Below are positions 10,686-20,109 of a stretch of 64,000 nucleotides of DNA, piece by piece (positions within the stretch are counted from its first letter, which is position 1; each line of letters starts with the position of its first letter). The notes beneath the pieces were generated by a model. The model worked only from the letters and a program-made list of their open reading frames with translations. It was not told where the DNA came from and searched no databases. The stretch is from the NCBI GenBank assembly GCA_003255065.1, contig QAOA01001448.1, positions 289,533-353,532 on the forward strand, given 5' to 3'. Position numbers and translations under genes: made by a program. This DNA comes from Cercis canadensis. Lineage: Eukaryota > Streptophyta > Magnoliopsida > Fabales > Fabaceae.

Positions 10686-10842
10686 TTAATTGTTTATGCT
10701 TCACTTAAGATTTGATGTTCATAGAGCCATAGAAAGCCTTATAATTGCCAAGAAATATTAACTTAACTGAAGTTAATTGTGTATTTTCACATAGTTACAA
10801 AAACTCATATTAGGCTAAAATTTGAATTTTCTATTATTTCAG

Positions 10843-11107
10843 GTGTCAAAAGTTGAAGTTGTGCTAGCCAACACAAAAGAAATTCTCAACCAATGGATTT
10901 TGCAGAATAGAAGAGCATTTGCGCCTTGCAACCAGCGCACTAGCGCCCAAAGTATAAATAGGATTTTAGATATTAGAATTAGGACTTATGAGACTGCTTG
11001 CCTGGATGTTTTACACAATAATATACTTATTTTATCAATGAACTATCTTTTCAAAGAATTGAGGCTTACCTTGTATTATGTTTTCCTTTTCTTTGATGGC
11101 ATAAAGT
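10843..11107 (+). other. Unrecognised open segment after an acceptor-like site
   Basis: After tatttcag at about 10842 an open frame runs VSKVEVVLANTKEILNQWIL, QNRRAFAPCNQRTSAQSINR and on to a stop near 11107. A methyltransferase would continue quite differently here, so this is not the next exon of that gene. I do not recognise the protein. From 11108 to 11496 I see nothing. Confidence 0.25.
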
Positions 11108-11496
11108 GAACAACAAAAGACATGCCTTGCACAAAGAAGGAGAAACAATTCGAAACAGACTTGACACAATTTTGTTAACAATTCAAAATAGACTTTATCA
11201 TTTTGTTACAACATACATAGTGGTTCATTAACTTGGAAACAAAATGTCAGAAAGTACATAGACACTTAGAGAAGCATTATACATCAAAAACCAATAACAA
11301 ATGCCCTAGTTTGGAAGTGGTTCATTCACAGAATCTGCAACATTTGGAAGCTTGATGTGTCATGTATGCTGTAGCATCAAAAAGTCCATAGACCACTTTC
11401 CTATTGCACACAACATTAAACAAAAAATTCCAATTAGTTTCTAAATTTATAGTAAGGCATTAGTTTAGAATTACTATATAAAAAATTACCTTAGAT

Positions 11497-14144
11497 TTAT
11501 ATTTCCTGGATACTAGAATTGGATATATCACTTAAAGGACATGATGCTTGATTGCATTCAATGCTCAATACCTGTAAAATATATTTATTAAAAAGGAAAA
11601 GAGTATTCCATGTTTGTTAAAAGAAAAAAGCATTTTCAGAAATGAATATTAGAACTTAACCAATATACCTTTGGAATTTCATTCAATCCTTGAAAGAGTA
11701 AAGGGTGAAAAGTATTACCAAGAGGGACCTATATAAGAAGAATTAACAATAATAAGAATTCCCTCTATTCCTTTAGTAGAGTACTACTTTACCACGCAAT
11801 AACAAATCTCAAATGGTATTATAAAGAACCACAAAAGCAGCCAAAAATTCAAAGTAAAAGTACCTCGTTCAAATTCAATTGTTCTTGAGAACTTGAAATG
11901 TCATTTATGATAGAAGAAGCATTTTCCTATGCAAAACCAATAAACAAATAGAAAGAATACAAATTATTATTTATAAAATTTAAACACAAAACTAGATATT
12001 AGGCTAAGAACCAAGGTACCTTCAATCCTTGGTTTTGTGAAACATTAATGGCTTGACACAATTTCTTTCTTTTGCATTGCTTCTCAACCCAACTTTTTGG
12101 ACGCTTTTTGATTTTCACATATTTTTTTCTCTTTAACCCTTTGACATTCATCAAATTATTACTTTTGGAGGCCATACAATCACTTGCATCTTTTCTAGCC
12201 GTACAATCTCCCATATGTCTTTTACAAATATCTTCAACTTGCTTACTCAACTCAACCACAACTTCATCCATAAATATATATGCTTCCTCACAATCAACTG
12301 CTCGAGCTGCTAACCTCACTAATTTGGGACAAAGCTGCCTATATCGTTGTGTGATATTGAGTTTAGGGTCTTCATGAACAATTCTCCCTTTTGTATTTTG
12401 CACAAGGCCATTTCTTGCATCTTTTGTCCATCTTTTTAAGAAATATTGAGCAGGAATTGATTTGATATCTTTTATATCATACACTTTCAATGCATGGCAA
12501 CATAGAATGCCGAAACTCTCAAACTTTCTACAGCTACAAGAAATTGTGTTATCAGTAGAATCAAATAAGACTTTGAACTCCAAATCTCCATTACACATCA
12601 TAACCACATATTCATGAATTAATTCACTTTCATTTCTATACCTTACAGAGGCTGCAGAGTATAAATCATACTCTTCTTGAAAAATATTAAAAATCATAGG
12701 AGTATAGATTTGAGCAACTTGCTGTAACAAAGGTGAATTTTGCATCTTCAATCTTGGCAATTTTGCCTAGATTCAAATTCAGACTGCAACTCATTGTATC
12801 TTTTATCACTAACCACCCTTTCAAAGTGCTTGAAAAATTGGATTATATCCAAATCTGGTGTCAAGCAACTTTTCAAATGAGAGTTTAAGCTTTCACTAAG
12901 CTGTGTACTTCGCATACCTATTGAGAAAGCATTTTTCATGTAGCATTTTGCCCATTTGCCTTTTATTTTATAAAGACTAGTTAGCCATTTGTTTTCTTGA
13001 AGATTGAAATCACTTAGTAGTTTATCCCATGCTGTTTGGAAATCAAGTTCCTCTACATATTCGTACATACATGCCTTGAAATCTTTAAGAAAGTTGGAAC
13101 AATTTTTCATCAAATTCTCGAGATGCTTAATGCCATTTTGCATCAAATGCCAAGTACACAATCCATGATATGTTTCAGGCATCACCATATTTAAAGCTTT
13201 AGCCATTGCATGGTCTTGATCAGTAAAAATAGTCTGAGGTTTCTTTGTCTTGTGTGCCTCCAAGAATGTTTCAAACAACCATTTAAAGGACTCTGTTGTC
13301 TCATCATAAAGAAGTGCAGCTCCAAATATTACCACCCCTCTGTGATGATTAAAACCTGCAAATAAAGCCAAGGGTCTACATGCATTGTTAGTGCTGTATG
13401 TAGTGTCCAGTGTGACCACATCACCAAAGTTGGCATAATCAATGATCATTTTTGCATCAGCCCAAAATAGATTTGTTATTTGCTCTTCCACATCTAATTG
13501 GACTGCATAGTAAAATGATGGATTCACTGCTAATTCTTGTTGAAAGTATTGTAGTAGACTGTCTGCCTCCCCATATGCCATGTTTCTTAGCCTTTTAGTA
13601 CGAAGATAGTTCTTTTGATCTAAACGGGTGTATCCAAGATTTACTCTTCCACCAACTTGTCTGCTCATTAATTCAAATGAAGCCCTTTCTTTAATCCCAG
13701 AGTCATTTGCTAAATCAATCTCATAAGCTTGTACTTGAGACACTTTTCTTTGACATGTCAACATGTGGGTGGTTTGTGGATGATGCAATTCATGATTATG
13801 CTCAGCAATAAAATCATGCACTCTATAGTTTTATCACATTCTCTAATGTAAGTGAGTCCTATTCTTGCAAGACAATTAGTTCTAGTTTCTGGTCTGGGCC
13901 TTTTATCACCCATATTTTCTCTACGAACACCTTCTTTGCAATATACATATCTGCATGATTTGATTTTTCCATCTTTTTTGCTTTTGTTGAACCATTGTTT
14001 TCTAACACCAAATCCAATTTTTCCACCATAGTCAACCCAAAATTGCCAAGCCTCCTCTAGATTGTCAAATTCCTTCCCTATATAAGGCTTCCAATCAACT
14101 TTTGACTTGCAGTCAACTTCTAACTTGTATGAGGAATCTCCAAC
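11497..14144 (-). pseudogene. FAR1-related (FRS5-like, MULE-derived) protein gene with two single-base frameshifts
   Basis: N-terminal FAR1 DNA-binding domain (EFDNLEEAWQFWVDYGGKIG, then RVYCKEG-like cysteines). Next is the MULE core (VVTLDTTYSTNNACRPLALF, IFTDQDHAMAKAL, YHGLCTWHLMQN), then a SWIM zinc finger (CSCRKFESFGILCCHAL), then a basic tail. Exons: 14144-12020, 11926-11864 (63 bases), 11728-11669 (60 bases) and 11571-11497 with the stop; all later junctions are AG/GT and phase 0. Two lesions break the first exon, each best explained by one missing base: near 13822 (IE to VHDFIAEHNHE) and near 12764 in an A-run (SRQ to LPRLKMQ). FAR1 relatives act as nuclear regulators or are mobile transposases; no terminal repeats were recognised. 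The intact 3' splicing suggests recent decay or sequencing error. Confidence 0.8.
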
Positions 14145-14484
14145 CTGAATACAGTCAACAACTTCAAAATTTAGAGATCAATGGAACAGAGACAACAAGG
14201 CAAAAATTTTAAACTTAAAAACAGCATTAGATGGCAAAAAATTCATATCAAAAGAAGAACCAGCTATATGACAAAAGCCCTTTCACCATATTCTATTACA
14301 GTAGCAATTTTCCAAATCAACTGCAAAATCTAACCGACAAAATATTGAGCTATATATATATATATGATATCCCAATGTAATATTAATTTCAATCTTGTGA
14401 TAACAAACAATGACAATATCTTCCACATTGAGCACAGTAACAATATAGCCCCCAATCATAAAGTGGTAAGAGAATTATACATAC

Positions 14485-14638
14485 TGCATGTATAAACTCA
14501 AAGTTTGAAAGTGGCAAGCCAGCTGATTCAGCAGAGGACCGAGCATATTTTTCCATTTTTTGGTTGGGATCAAGGCCAATAACCTGGGCATCAGAATCAC
14601 TACCATAATATTTCAAATTTGGTAAACGGATTAACCAC
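14485..14638 (-). pseudogene. METTL7-like SAM methyltransferase exon (right-arm copy)
   Basis: The exon lies between ttttgcag and gtatgt and reads LPNLKYYGSDSDAQVIGLDP, then NQKMEKYARSSAESAGLPLS and NFEFIHA. That is SAM-binding motif I/II territory of plant METTL7/AAM-type methyltransferases (acidic residue after the second beta strand: GLDPN). Length 154 bases, 1+51x3, so it would splice in phase 0 onto an exon beginning GTTGGAG. In the left arm that next exon is the methyltransferase continuation VGEVIPL. Here the homologous GTTGGAG is the first bases of the FAR1-related exon. The preceding GxGxG exon is not present. Confidence 0.7.
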
Positions 14639-15869
14639 CTGCAAAAGAGCAATTTTTCAGATACTAATGTTATGTAAGGCAGACAATCAATGTCCCCCCT
14701 ACACCCGTTTTATGAAACTTTTAATTTATCAAAGAAAAGTATAATGTCAATGAGGAGCATTCTTATTTTGAATCCTGCCTTAATGAAATGGTGCAAAACA
14801 TTTGAACTTCTTTGAAATATATTTATTTTTATTCACAACAGAAATTTTTCTTATTCTTATTTTTCAGACATTTTAGTGGAAAGAAGTTTCAAATTTGTAT
14901 GTTATGCCTCTTTCAAAGCTTTGACAGATGAAGCAAATAAACAAAAGCCACTCTCCATTGCCAAAAAGCTTTTGCATAAATATATGCAGGTGCACATCCA
15001 TACACACACACAAAATAGCATATCAATTTAAAGCAAATTTGGTAACGGATTAACCACCTGCAAAAGAGCAATTTTTCAAATACTAATGTTAGGAGCTTAA
15101 TTGTTTGATAACATATTGACAACATGCAGAAACAACATCTAGTTAAACTAGAAAATAGTAATTAGTGATCTAAAAATACCTATGCTCATTTACCCAAATT
15201 AACTTAGCCTTTTAGGGTCCCCTTGGGGATATTACAGTTGGCCTCACTGCATATCACCACTATGTATGTATACCTCGTAAGAGCCACTTGGCTCACTGAT
15301 TTAGATCTTGGGTCAAAACTAGAAGTGGTAGCTAATGTGGCACCAAGTAGCAAACTATTATTATCTTTTGAATATTGAGAATAAATAATGGAGTAGGATA
15401 TGTAAAATATTGTATCAACAGCAATAAGTTGGGATCACATTAAGGCTCACGTTCTATAGGAAAAAATGTATACACAGTAGGTACTTTCATGTTATATAAT
15501 CTAAATAAAATTTTAAGAAAGCACAACAACGAATAAGTTTCCTTGGAAATGAGCTAAAGTGAAATGGAGTACCCATTACATAAGAGAAAACGGGCAATGA
15601 GACCACCAAAAAGCATTATCCCGACAATAAGAGAAAAACAAGTTGCATAATCCCGCTCAAGTTTTGTTGAACTCTGCAATAACTATAGGTATTAATCACC
15701 ATTCACCACTCTTGCAATGAACAATAAATTCCTAGTACTTAGGGATAACAATGACAAAATCATGGGTGACTTTTTTTTCTGCACTAAAAATTGAAATACT
15801 TTATAACTTCAACTCCAGTAAAATTTGACCCCTTTCTATCATCAACAACACCATATTTGCTGGTGATTC

Positions 15870-16270
15870 TGTGTCTAGAGCAAGCAAAGGAATTACCTTG
15901 TAATCATAAGGTTAATTTCGTTGCAAAATGACTTGGTGGAGAAAGCTTTTCCAGCGGCTTCGGTGGTGTGGTGCTTGTGGAGGTACTTCACGGCGACAAT
16001 TCGGCCATCGTAGAGCTGAGCCAGGTACACTGAGCAGAACCCACCGTGTACAAGTTTTCAACTCTTCAAAGGTGAACACAGGAGGAAGAAGACTCGTAGA
16101 GCGTTGATTGTGAAGGAAAAGGGTTGTTGGGTCTTCCTCTATAGCTGACGATTTGAACCTTCTGTTGCGAAAAATTGCAGTGGCAACAGAAACAACAAGC
16201 AGTAACGATGTTAATGCGATCAAAAGGGACAAAATGCCTTCAGCTCTTGTAGTTATTATGGTTCACTTGT
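15870..16270 (-). pseudogene. LRK10L-type receptor-like kinase fragment, inverted copy
   Basis: Near-identical to the fragment at 7804-8169, on the opposite strand: membrane segment, RNRRFK stop-transfer, PPVFTFEEL, then the same one-base frame change before GGFCSVYLAQLYDGR and VAVKYLHKHH. Small differences (for example A to S and S to T) show the copies have diverged. It ends at the same donor. Its open frame seems joined to a pectinesterase upstream, but only across the N at 16286, which is a contig junction. Confidence 0.78.
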
Positions 16271-16286
16271 TGGGCAGGGAAGAGAN

Positions 16287-17158
16287 GATTTATATTCTTA
16301 GGAATAACCACTTTCTCCTCATATTTTCCTTGTTTGACATAAATAGTACATGAGCCCTTGTTGTACTTTTGGCATGCCATGAGTGCCTCTGTTATGCTTG
16401 AAAATTGGCCACTTCCATCTTGAGCCACCACTGCATTTGGCTGCTGATGACCATCTCTTTGAGACTCCAAAAGTCTCCGATCTGCTGGAGAGAACCATGT
16501 TGGATAGTTTCCCAATTCAGTCGCAGCTAAGAGTCTCCGGGAGCTGGATCCGGATGCGGGCACATTCTCAGCATCCCTATTGTCAGAGAAGCTGTCAACA
16601 ATGGCCAAGGTTATCCTTGTGAGCAAAATGGGCATTTTCAAGGTATACCCAAAAATTTCATAGCTATTTGTTTGCAGCAAGCCATCATTGCAAGTTTGTT
16701 GGTATGAAATGACAGCACTCAAGCTCTTGACAGCATCATCTAGATTCATTTTGGACAAGTCATTGGTAGAACTTACCTTGGTATACAAGGATTCAAGTTC
16801 ATCAATACCCAGATCCAACAATTCCATGCAATCTCTATATGACAGCGCCTGCAGTGGCCTCAAGCTCCTTGCAAGGTCAGGTTTAGGCGCCGCCGCCACC
16901 TTCATTTCTTCAAGAGTTACATTAATAGAAGCTTTTACATAATGCACACTTGTGCCTCTTTCTCCTGCATATTTTAGGAAACAGTAGCAGTTTTCTAGAT
17001 GCTCTGGTAAGGGTCTTCATAGTTCCGGCGCTTTGTTCGGAGATATCGGTGCCGGCAAAAACAAAAATGGTGACTGCTGCTATCACCAACATGGAAATCC
17101 CCATGATCATCAAGTTTCTAATCAAATCCTTCCTCTCTGTTTTCTCGTCCATTTCCAT
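16287..17158 (-). pseudogene. PMEI-pectinesterase (type I pectin methylesterase), truncated and frameshifted
   Basis: The start at 17158 (MEMDEKTERKDLIRNLMIMG) leads into a membrane anchor (ISMLVIAAVTIFVFAG). After the segment TMKTLTRAS the frame breaks. The expected first part of the PMEI domain is missing and the protein resumes in another frame at YAGERGTSVHYVKASINVTL. It continues through the PMEI four-helix region (LQALSYRDCMELLDLGIDEL) and the processing motif SSSRRLLA into the PME domain (NAVVAQDGSGQFSSITEAL, YVKQGKYEEKVVIPKNI). It stops at the N at 16286. The catalytic PME motifs lie beyond that point and are not in the window. Such enzymes demethylesterify wall pectin. The break inside PMEI makes this copy non-functional. 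Confidence 0.8.
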
Positions 17159-18241
17159 TTGCTATAACTGGCAACGATAGTAATTGATCCAAAACATGAT
17201 TACACAAAATGCTTTTACATTCTTCTTCATATTGTTCTCTACAAACAAGACACTGGGATTTTGTGACGGCAACAAAACAAATTAACAAAGGCAATAAATC
17301 AATATATGTGAGTATAATAGCATCGTAATTGTTAGGTACTTTGCCAACCTTCATCGGGGTTTCTAGTAACTAATATTGCTATCTTTAGGAAACTGTAACA
17401 TTTATGCATAAACAGATAATAGATGAAATGGAATACCTCTCTGTCTCTGTACAATTTGATTTAGACTCAAACCACCTTAATCTATCTCAATTCTCAACTG
17501 AAAACAATATTTATGTGTCAAACTGAAAAGTAGTCAACAAATCGCTGAATTATGGTAACGACATCTCACCGTTATTGGTTTTCGCAATTTCTTTGTACCC
17601 ATTTTAGGCAATCCCTTTATATTAACATAACAACTCATCTCATTTTTGTATTTATTAGTATTATGATTCAGTTAATGGGTTCCGTATTATTTGATAAATA
17701 ATTATCATATTATGATTTGCATATATAAAATTTGTACATTTATCAACAAAATGTGAAATAATAAACGAACAAAAGGAAATCGAAGGTAAAATTATAGGAT
17801 GAAAAGCTTATTATTTTGTCAAAATTTTAGCTGAATAAATTTTTCTAGTTATACAAGTGATTGTTTGTGTTGACTGAGTGGCCTATCTTTATAATCTTCT
17901 TTAACTCATATACTCAGCAAAAGAAATTAAGAAAACAAAAAACTCAAACATATGCTATAATATCCTCTCTTGCAGGCCACGTCTCCTCACATCCCATTTT
18001 AATCCTATTGACTATTGTTATTAGCCTGGGACCTATTGACTGCCTTTCTCTCACCATTTTAATCTCAGCCGTACGATTAGACATAGAGTCTAATCTGCGA
18101 CCGTTGATACGGTACACTTGCGATATACTTTGTAGAAACCCATTCGTCATTTTTCGGCCTCAACCTTTCTCTAGTGTATCGTGTACTACAAAAATCAAAA
18201 AGCATATAACGACCTCGCCACCTCTTCATCCACTACCACTC
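17159..18241. other. Intergenic spacer between pectinesterase remnant and F-box gene
   Basis: No gene supported. 17580-17860 is AT-rich. From about 17970 the composition changes to that of a promoter for the F-box gene downstream; open frames here do not resemble proteins. Confidence 0.5.
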
Positions 18242-18248
18242 TATAAAT
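18242..18248 (+). promoter_or_regulatory. TATA box of the F-box gene
   Basis: TATAAAT lies in ctctataaatgtcag, with transcription expected roughly 30 bases downstream (about 18275). A long 5'UTR follows, interrupted by a probable intron. Confidence 0.55.
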
Positions 18249-18453
18249 GTCAGTCTCTGCAACTGCGAGATAGTGAAAAGCAGAAAGAGGCTGAGAGTAG
18301 CTGGCGATTTGGAGGGTTTTGGTGAGCCAGAAAAAACAAGCCTTTTCGGTTTTCATTTGTTTACTCTTACTATTGGCATTTCGTTCAAATGCTTTTCGTG
18401 TGAGTTTTGATTGTCTTGGAAGCTGAAAGGGTCTGTTTGGTTCGCGAGAAACG

Positions 18454-18957
18454 GTAAGAAAACGGAATCCAAAAGGAAAATGCATTGTATGAGTACTGTT
18501 TCACTGTTTCAGAGATGTAGGATGTGTTCTTTTTTTTCCTTTTTACTAAAATTAGATGAAGTCTTGGAAAGGCAAAACCTTTATTTTGTTAGCAAGAAAG
18601 TTAAGCGCAAGACGGATGAAAAGTTTACTGGGAGAGAAATGATTGTAACTAAAACAACTTTCAATGGTTTCATTTACGTTTGTTTTTCATTTTTTTGGGT
18701 TTGATTCGTTGTGGCCTTGTGGGAGATTTCAGCTTTTCCTCATGCTGTGTTTCTTCTCTGGAAGTTTATACGGGAAAGAAGGGATATGGACTTTGGTTTC
18801 TATTTAGAGCAGAATCCATCATATTCCCTTTTTTAATTTACTTTTTCATCATGCTTTTCCGTTGCTGAGAAGACTTCCTTTCAAAGACTATTACCTGAAG
18901 TATTCTTCTTTGTTATATAGCAAACTTAAAACACTCACTTATGCTTGGCCATTTTAG
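18454..18957 (+). other. Probable 5'UTR intron of the F-box gene
   Basis: A donor (acg|gtaaga) at 18454 and an acceptor (ccattttag|gag) ending at 18957 sit three bases before the start codon. The enclosed 504 bases are T-rich, like plant introns. Inference from consensus only; leader introns often raise expression. Confidence 0.55.
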
Positions 18958-18960
18958 GAG

Positions 18961-20109
18961 ATGAAGAAGGTTCATAGTTTTCTGAACAGTGACATTCTCT
19001 TCGATGTTCTGTCCCGGGTACCTGTGAAGACTCTGCTTTGTTTGAAGTGCATTTGCAAAGAATGGTACCGCATTATTTCCAGCCATTCCTTCTCGAAAGC
19101 TCAAGTGAAAAAGACAGAGATAGTCTTATCAGGATTCATTCTCCAAGAGAAGTTTTTGCTGTGCAATGAAGACATTAAAACCATTAGCTACATTCCTGTT
19201 GAGACAGGAGGAGCCAAAGCGCAGCAGATAGTTTTCAATTTTCTTCCTGAAGATGTTGTTGTTTTGGCATCATGCCAAGGGCTGGTATGCAGTCGTAGCT
19301 GCTTCCCCTCTCGAGATCCTGCTATCTATGTCTGCAACCCCTCAAACAAGGATTGGATTAGGTTGAAGTTGGTCAACTATGACAAAAATGAAAGCATTGG
19401 ATTGGCTTTTGATCCATCAAAGAATCCTATAGACACCTCTGTAAAATTTGACTTGGTGAGAGTTAAACAAGTTGAGAATGATGAGGAGGAATTGTATGCA
19501 ACATTTGAATTATACTCATCAGAAACAAGAGCGTGGAGGAAATCAATTGAAATTTGTCAATGTAATAGCAATTTGATCAAGAATAAAGGCGTATATATAG
19601 GAGGTGTCTTACATTGGCTGACTGATGGCGATGAAGTCCTTACTTTTGATGTTGAGAAGGAGCTATCTTGGTTAATTTCAGTGCCAGTCCCCAAGAAGGA
19701 GTTTAGGAGTATTCCTGAAGCATGCATAGGAGAATCTGAGGGCCGGCTGCATTATGTCATGATATCAGAAGAAGGTCTACACGTATGGTTTCTTGAAGAT
19801 TATTATGAGTTTAAATGGACACTCAAGCATTGGAAATCTTTGGAGGAGATTGAAGGAGAATACTCACAGTTCTTTGTTAATTTGAAGAACCGAGTGTTGC
19901 AGCGGGTGAGCATGGATTTAAACCCATGGATGGATCCTCTAGGATTCAAAGATGGAATCTTATTAATGAAGGTTTCTGCAAATCTCTACCAGTATGATAT
20001 TGAGAATAATAAGATGGCTGAAGCTTGCACCCTTCAAGAGCTGAATTCAATCTCTGCGCTTCATCCGACAGTGCTTCCTCATTCTATGAGCTTAGTTCCC
20101 TTAAATTAA
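18961..20109 (+). CDS. F-box protein with F-box-associated C-terminal region, 382 aa
   Basis: The ATG follows directly after the intron acceptor. Residues about 5-45 form an F-box (FLNSDILFDVLSRVPVKTLL, then CICKEWYRIIS). The C-terminal two thirds match the plant F-box-associated type: GLVC at residue 110, an ICNPSNKDW-like motif (VCNPSNKDWIRL), YIGGVLHWLTDGDEVLTFDV (residues 215-235), and later LKHWKSLEE. Such proteins are the substrate receptors of SCF (SKP1-CUL1-F-box) ubiquitin ligases; the F-box binds SKP1-like proteins and the rest recruits an unknown target. Length is typical. One coding exon, no lesions. The target cannot be told from sequence. Confidence 0.88.
   Translation: MKKVHSFLNSDILFDVLSRVPVKTLLCLKCICKEWYRIISSHSFSKAQVKKTEIVLSGFILQEKFLLCNEDIKTISYIPVETGGAKAQQIVFNFLPEDVVVLASCQGLVCSRSCFPSRDPAIYVCNPSNKDWIRLKLVNYDKNESIGLAFDPSKNPIDTSVKFDLVRVKQVENDEEELYATFELYSSETRAWRKSIEICQCNSNLIKNKGVYIGGVLHWLTDGDEVLTFDVEKELSWLISVPVPKKEFRSIPEACIGESEGRLHYVMISEEGLHVWFLEDYYEFKWTLKHWKSLEEIEGEYSQFFVNLKNRVLQRVSMDLNPWMDPLGFKDGILLMKVSANLYQYDIENNKMAEACTLQELNSISALHPTVLPHSMSLVPLN

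Larger units (their letters stand above)
14150..16285 (-). repeat. Right arm of the large inverted duplication
   Basis: In reverse complement this arm starts with the kinase fragment (16285 to about 15820) and continues with the methyltransferase intron and exon region. It stops matching just inside the first exon of the FAR1-related gene (about 14150). Inside the arm, a stretch of about 70 bases (ggattaaccacctgcaaaagagcaatttttca) occurs twice, near 14626-14660 and 15043-15078. This marks a further local duplication around the methyltransferase exon. Confidence 0.78.

Noticed and set aside
7786..16285. A complete Helitron or Pack-MULE.
   Set aside because: The captured-exon pattern is suggestive, but I found neither TC...CTRR ends with a hairpin nor long terminal inverted repeats with a 9-bp duplication around the whole region.
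15912..16947. A receptor-kinase/pectinesterase fusion protein.
   Set aside because: The frame crosses an N at 16286 and both parts are independently broken.
17861..18325. 154-residue open frame upstream of the F-box gene.
   Set aside because: It overlaps the TATA box and leader, has no recognisable motif, and its composition is that of chance frames in promoter DNA.
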